This document shows positions 29,784 to 30,580 of a DNA stretch of 30,580 nt, piece after piece. The notes beneath the pieces were generated by a model that made no database searches, was not told the DNA's origin, and saw only the letters and a program-made list of their open reading frames with translations. The stretch lies in the IMG/VR virus record IMGVR_UViG_3300045965_000122, positions 1 through 30,580 of that record. One strand, given 5' to 3'. The translations under genes and the position numbers were made by a program. This stretch comes from a virus. Every line of letters starts with the position of its first letter. Position 1 is the first letter of the stretch.

Positions 29784-30580
29784 TCACGCCGTGGCTTGTT
29801 GCTGAAAGTCCGGCGTGCCCTCCTTGGGTGCCCTCCGAAGGAGTTCGAATTGCGCCATTTGGATAGCGGTGACAGGCGGCGCGTAGATTGCCGTGGTCGT
29901 CGCGCTCGTGTGGCCGAGCGTGTCGCGCACGTCCTCGACCGCAACGCCGGCCGAGCGCAGCGCCGTCGCGACGGAGTGCCGCAATTGGTAGACCGTGATG
30001 ATCGGAATCTCCAGACTGCGACACGCTCGCGCGATCATCCGATTCGCGAGCGCCGTGTTGAAACTGCCGGCGGCGCGCGCCTCGAGGAACGCGGTGGCCG
30101 CGTCGACACCTTCCGGCATCACGAGCGGCACGCGCGCCGCCTTTCCGCCCTTCGCGCGCGGGATGAGCACCGACGGGAGCGTCGGATGTTCGAGGTCGAA
30201 CGACGTATTCGGATCGAGCCGCGCGATCTGCGCCGGGCGCGCGCCGGTCCATCGCATCAGTCGCACGCGCGCGACCGTGGCCCCGCGGCGCGCGCGATTA
30301 CGCGAATGATGCATCGCCTCGATGATGCGGTCGATCGTCTCGAGCGGCACGCCCCGCGCGACGGGATCGGGTTTGCGAAAGCGAATGCATCCTCGGGCCG
30401 GGTTCGCCGCGGCGGGCCCGTCGAGCACGGCGAAGAGTTGCGTGATCGCGTCGAGGCGATGTGAGCACGTCGACGCCGACAAGCCGGAGGCGCGCCATGC
30501 CTGCAGCTGAGCGTTGATCTCGTGGCTGCGGATCGTCGCGCGGCGTCGGACGCGGAAGATCGGCACCCAGACATCGAGGC
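29784..30580 (-). CDS. int: tyrosine integrase, 5' end beyond the window
   Basis: This is a phage tyrosine recombinase. Counting from GTG at 30566, the catalytic pattern is Arg110 (TGARPAQIARL), Lys139 (RAKGGKAARVPL), Arg196 and His197 in YQLRHSVATALRSAG, His219 (LGHTSATTT) and nucleophile Tyr228 (AIYAP). The first position of the HxxR box is Tyr193 rather than His, a change seen in some active relatives. The N-terminal core-binding part (SHEINAQLQAWRASGLSASTCSHRL) is present. The frame stays open from 30566 to the window edge (LDVW before the GTG), so the true start probably lies outside. The 3' end faces the attP-like core, as in lambda. The right-hand arm repeats lie within its last codons. 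Confidence 0.92.
   Translation of the reverse strand, partial: LDVWVPIFRVRRRATIRSHEINAQLQAWRASGLSASTCSHRLDAITQLFAVLDGPAAANPARGCIRFRKPDPVARGVPLETIDRIIEAMHHSRNRARRGATVARVRLMRWTGARPAQIARLDPNTSFDLEHPTLPSVLIPRAKGGKAARVPLVMPEGVDAATAFLEARAAGSFNTALANRMIARACRSLEIPIITVYQLRHSVATALRSAGVAVEDVRDTLGHTSATTTAIYAPPVTAIQMAQFELLRRAPKEGTPDFQQQATA
29815..29836 (+). repeat. pair of direct repeats right of attP core (candidate arm sites)
   Basis: GTGCCCTCC occurs at 29815-29823 (within GCGTGCCCTCCT, 29813-29824) and 29828-29836, 13 bases apart, in the same orientation and spacing as the left pair at 29604 and 29617. The repeats overlap the 3' coding end of the integrase gene. Confidence 0.6.

Noticed and set aside
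1-30580. CRISPR arrays, rRNA genes, complete tRNA genes or insertion sequences
   Set aside because: No regularly spaced repeats with unique spacers, no rRNA-like stretches, no full cloverleaf, and no transposase or terminal inverted repeats were found by eye.

Overview
The window is one contiguous late (structural) region of a temperate, long-tailed dsDNA phage with an HK97-type head and a non-contractile (siphovirus) tail. It is about two-thirds GC with strongly GC-biased third positions, so long mirror ORFs appear on the opposite strand. Every gene is on the + strand except a tyrosine integrase at the right edge. Nothing identifies the host species. A lipoprotein and spanin-like membrane proteins near the endolysin point weakly to a diderm (Gram-negative-type) host. 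The tRNA tail copied in the attachment site has tRNA-Pro-like features.

Layout, left to right. (1) 65-5451: packaging and prohead genes: small and large terminase, a portal with a very long coiled-coil extension, a U35 prohead protease, and a small ribbon-helix-helix-like protein. (2) 5452-7087: the major capsid gene, isolated by terminator-like hairpins on both sides. (3) 7088-10023: head decoration candidate, connector, tail completion and tail terminator genes with small accessory proteins. (4) 10064-16748: tail tube, two tandem proteins in the tail-assembly-chaperone slot, and the tape measure. The first slot protein carries a complete class I SAM-dependent methyltransferase and the second a cysteine cluster. 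Their N-terminal halves look homologous. (5) 16757-19899: distal tail and hub proteins, including a duplicated 120-residue domain. A terminator-like structure follows. (6) 20129-25467: a lysis and adsorption block: spanin-like membrane proteins, winged-helix and zinc-ribbon mini-proteins, a lysozyme-fold endolysin, a large fibre-like protein, a TIM-barrel hydrolase-like protein in the -1 frame, two small holin-like proteins, and a lipoprotein. (7) 25508-29600: tail-tip and fibre genes: two tandem glycine-rich paralogues and a protein of eighteen ~20-residue repeats arranged as three 121-residue super-units. (8) 29601-30580: an attP-like site ending like the 3' end of a tRNA gene, flanked by two pairs of identical short direct repeats (candidate integrase arm sites), then the integrase (5' end beyond the window).

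The order terminase, head, tail, lysis/fibres, attP, integrase is the lambda-type order of a free or circular phage genome rather than of an integrated prophage, in which att would separate the phage from the host. The most unusual points are the methyltransferase joined to a tail-assembly domain, the homologous pair it belongs to, the insulated capsid gene, the likely split fibre/hydrolase gene at a G5-C-G5 run, the three-fold super-repeat fibre, and the paired att arm repeats.
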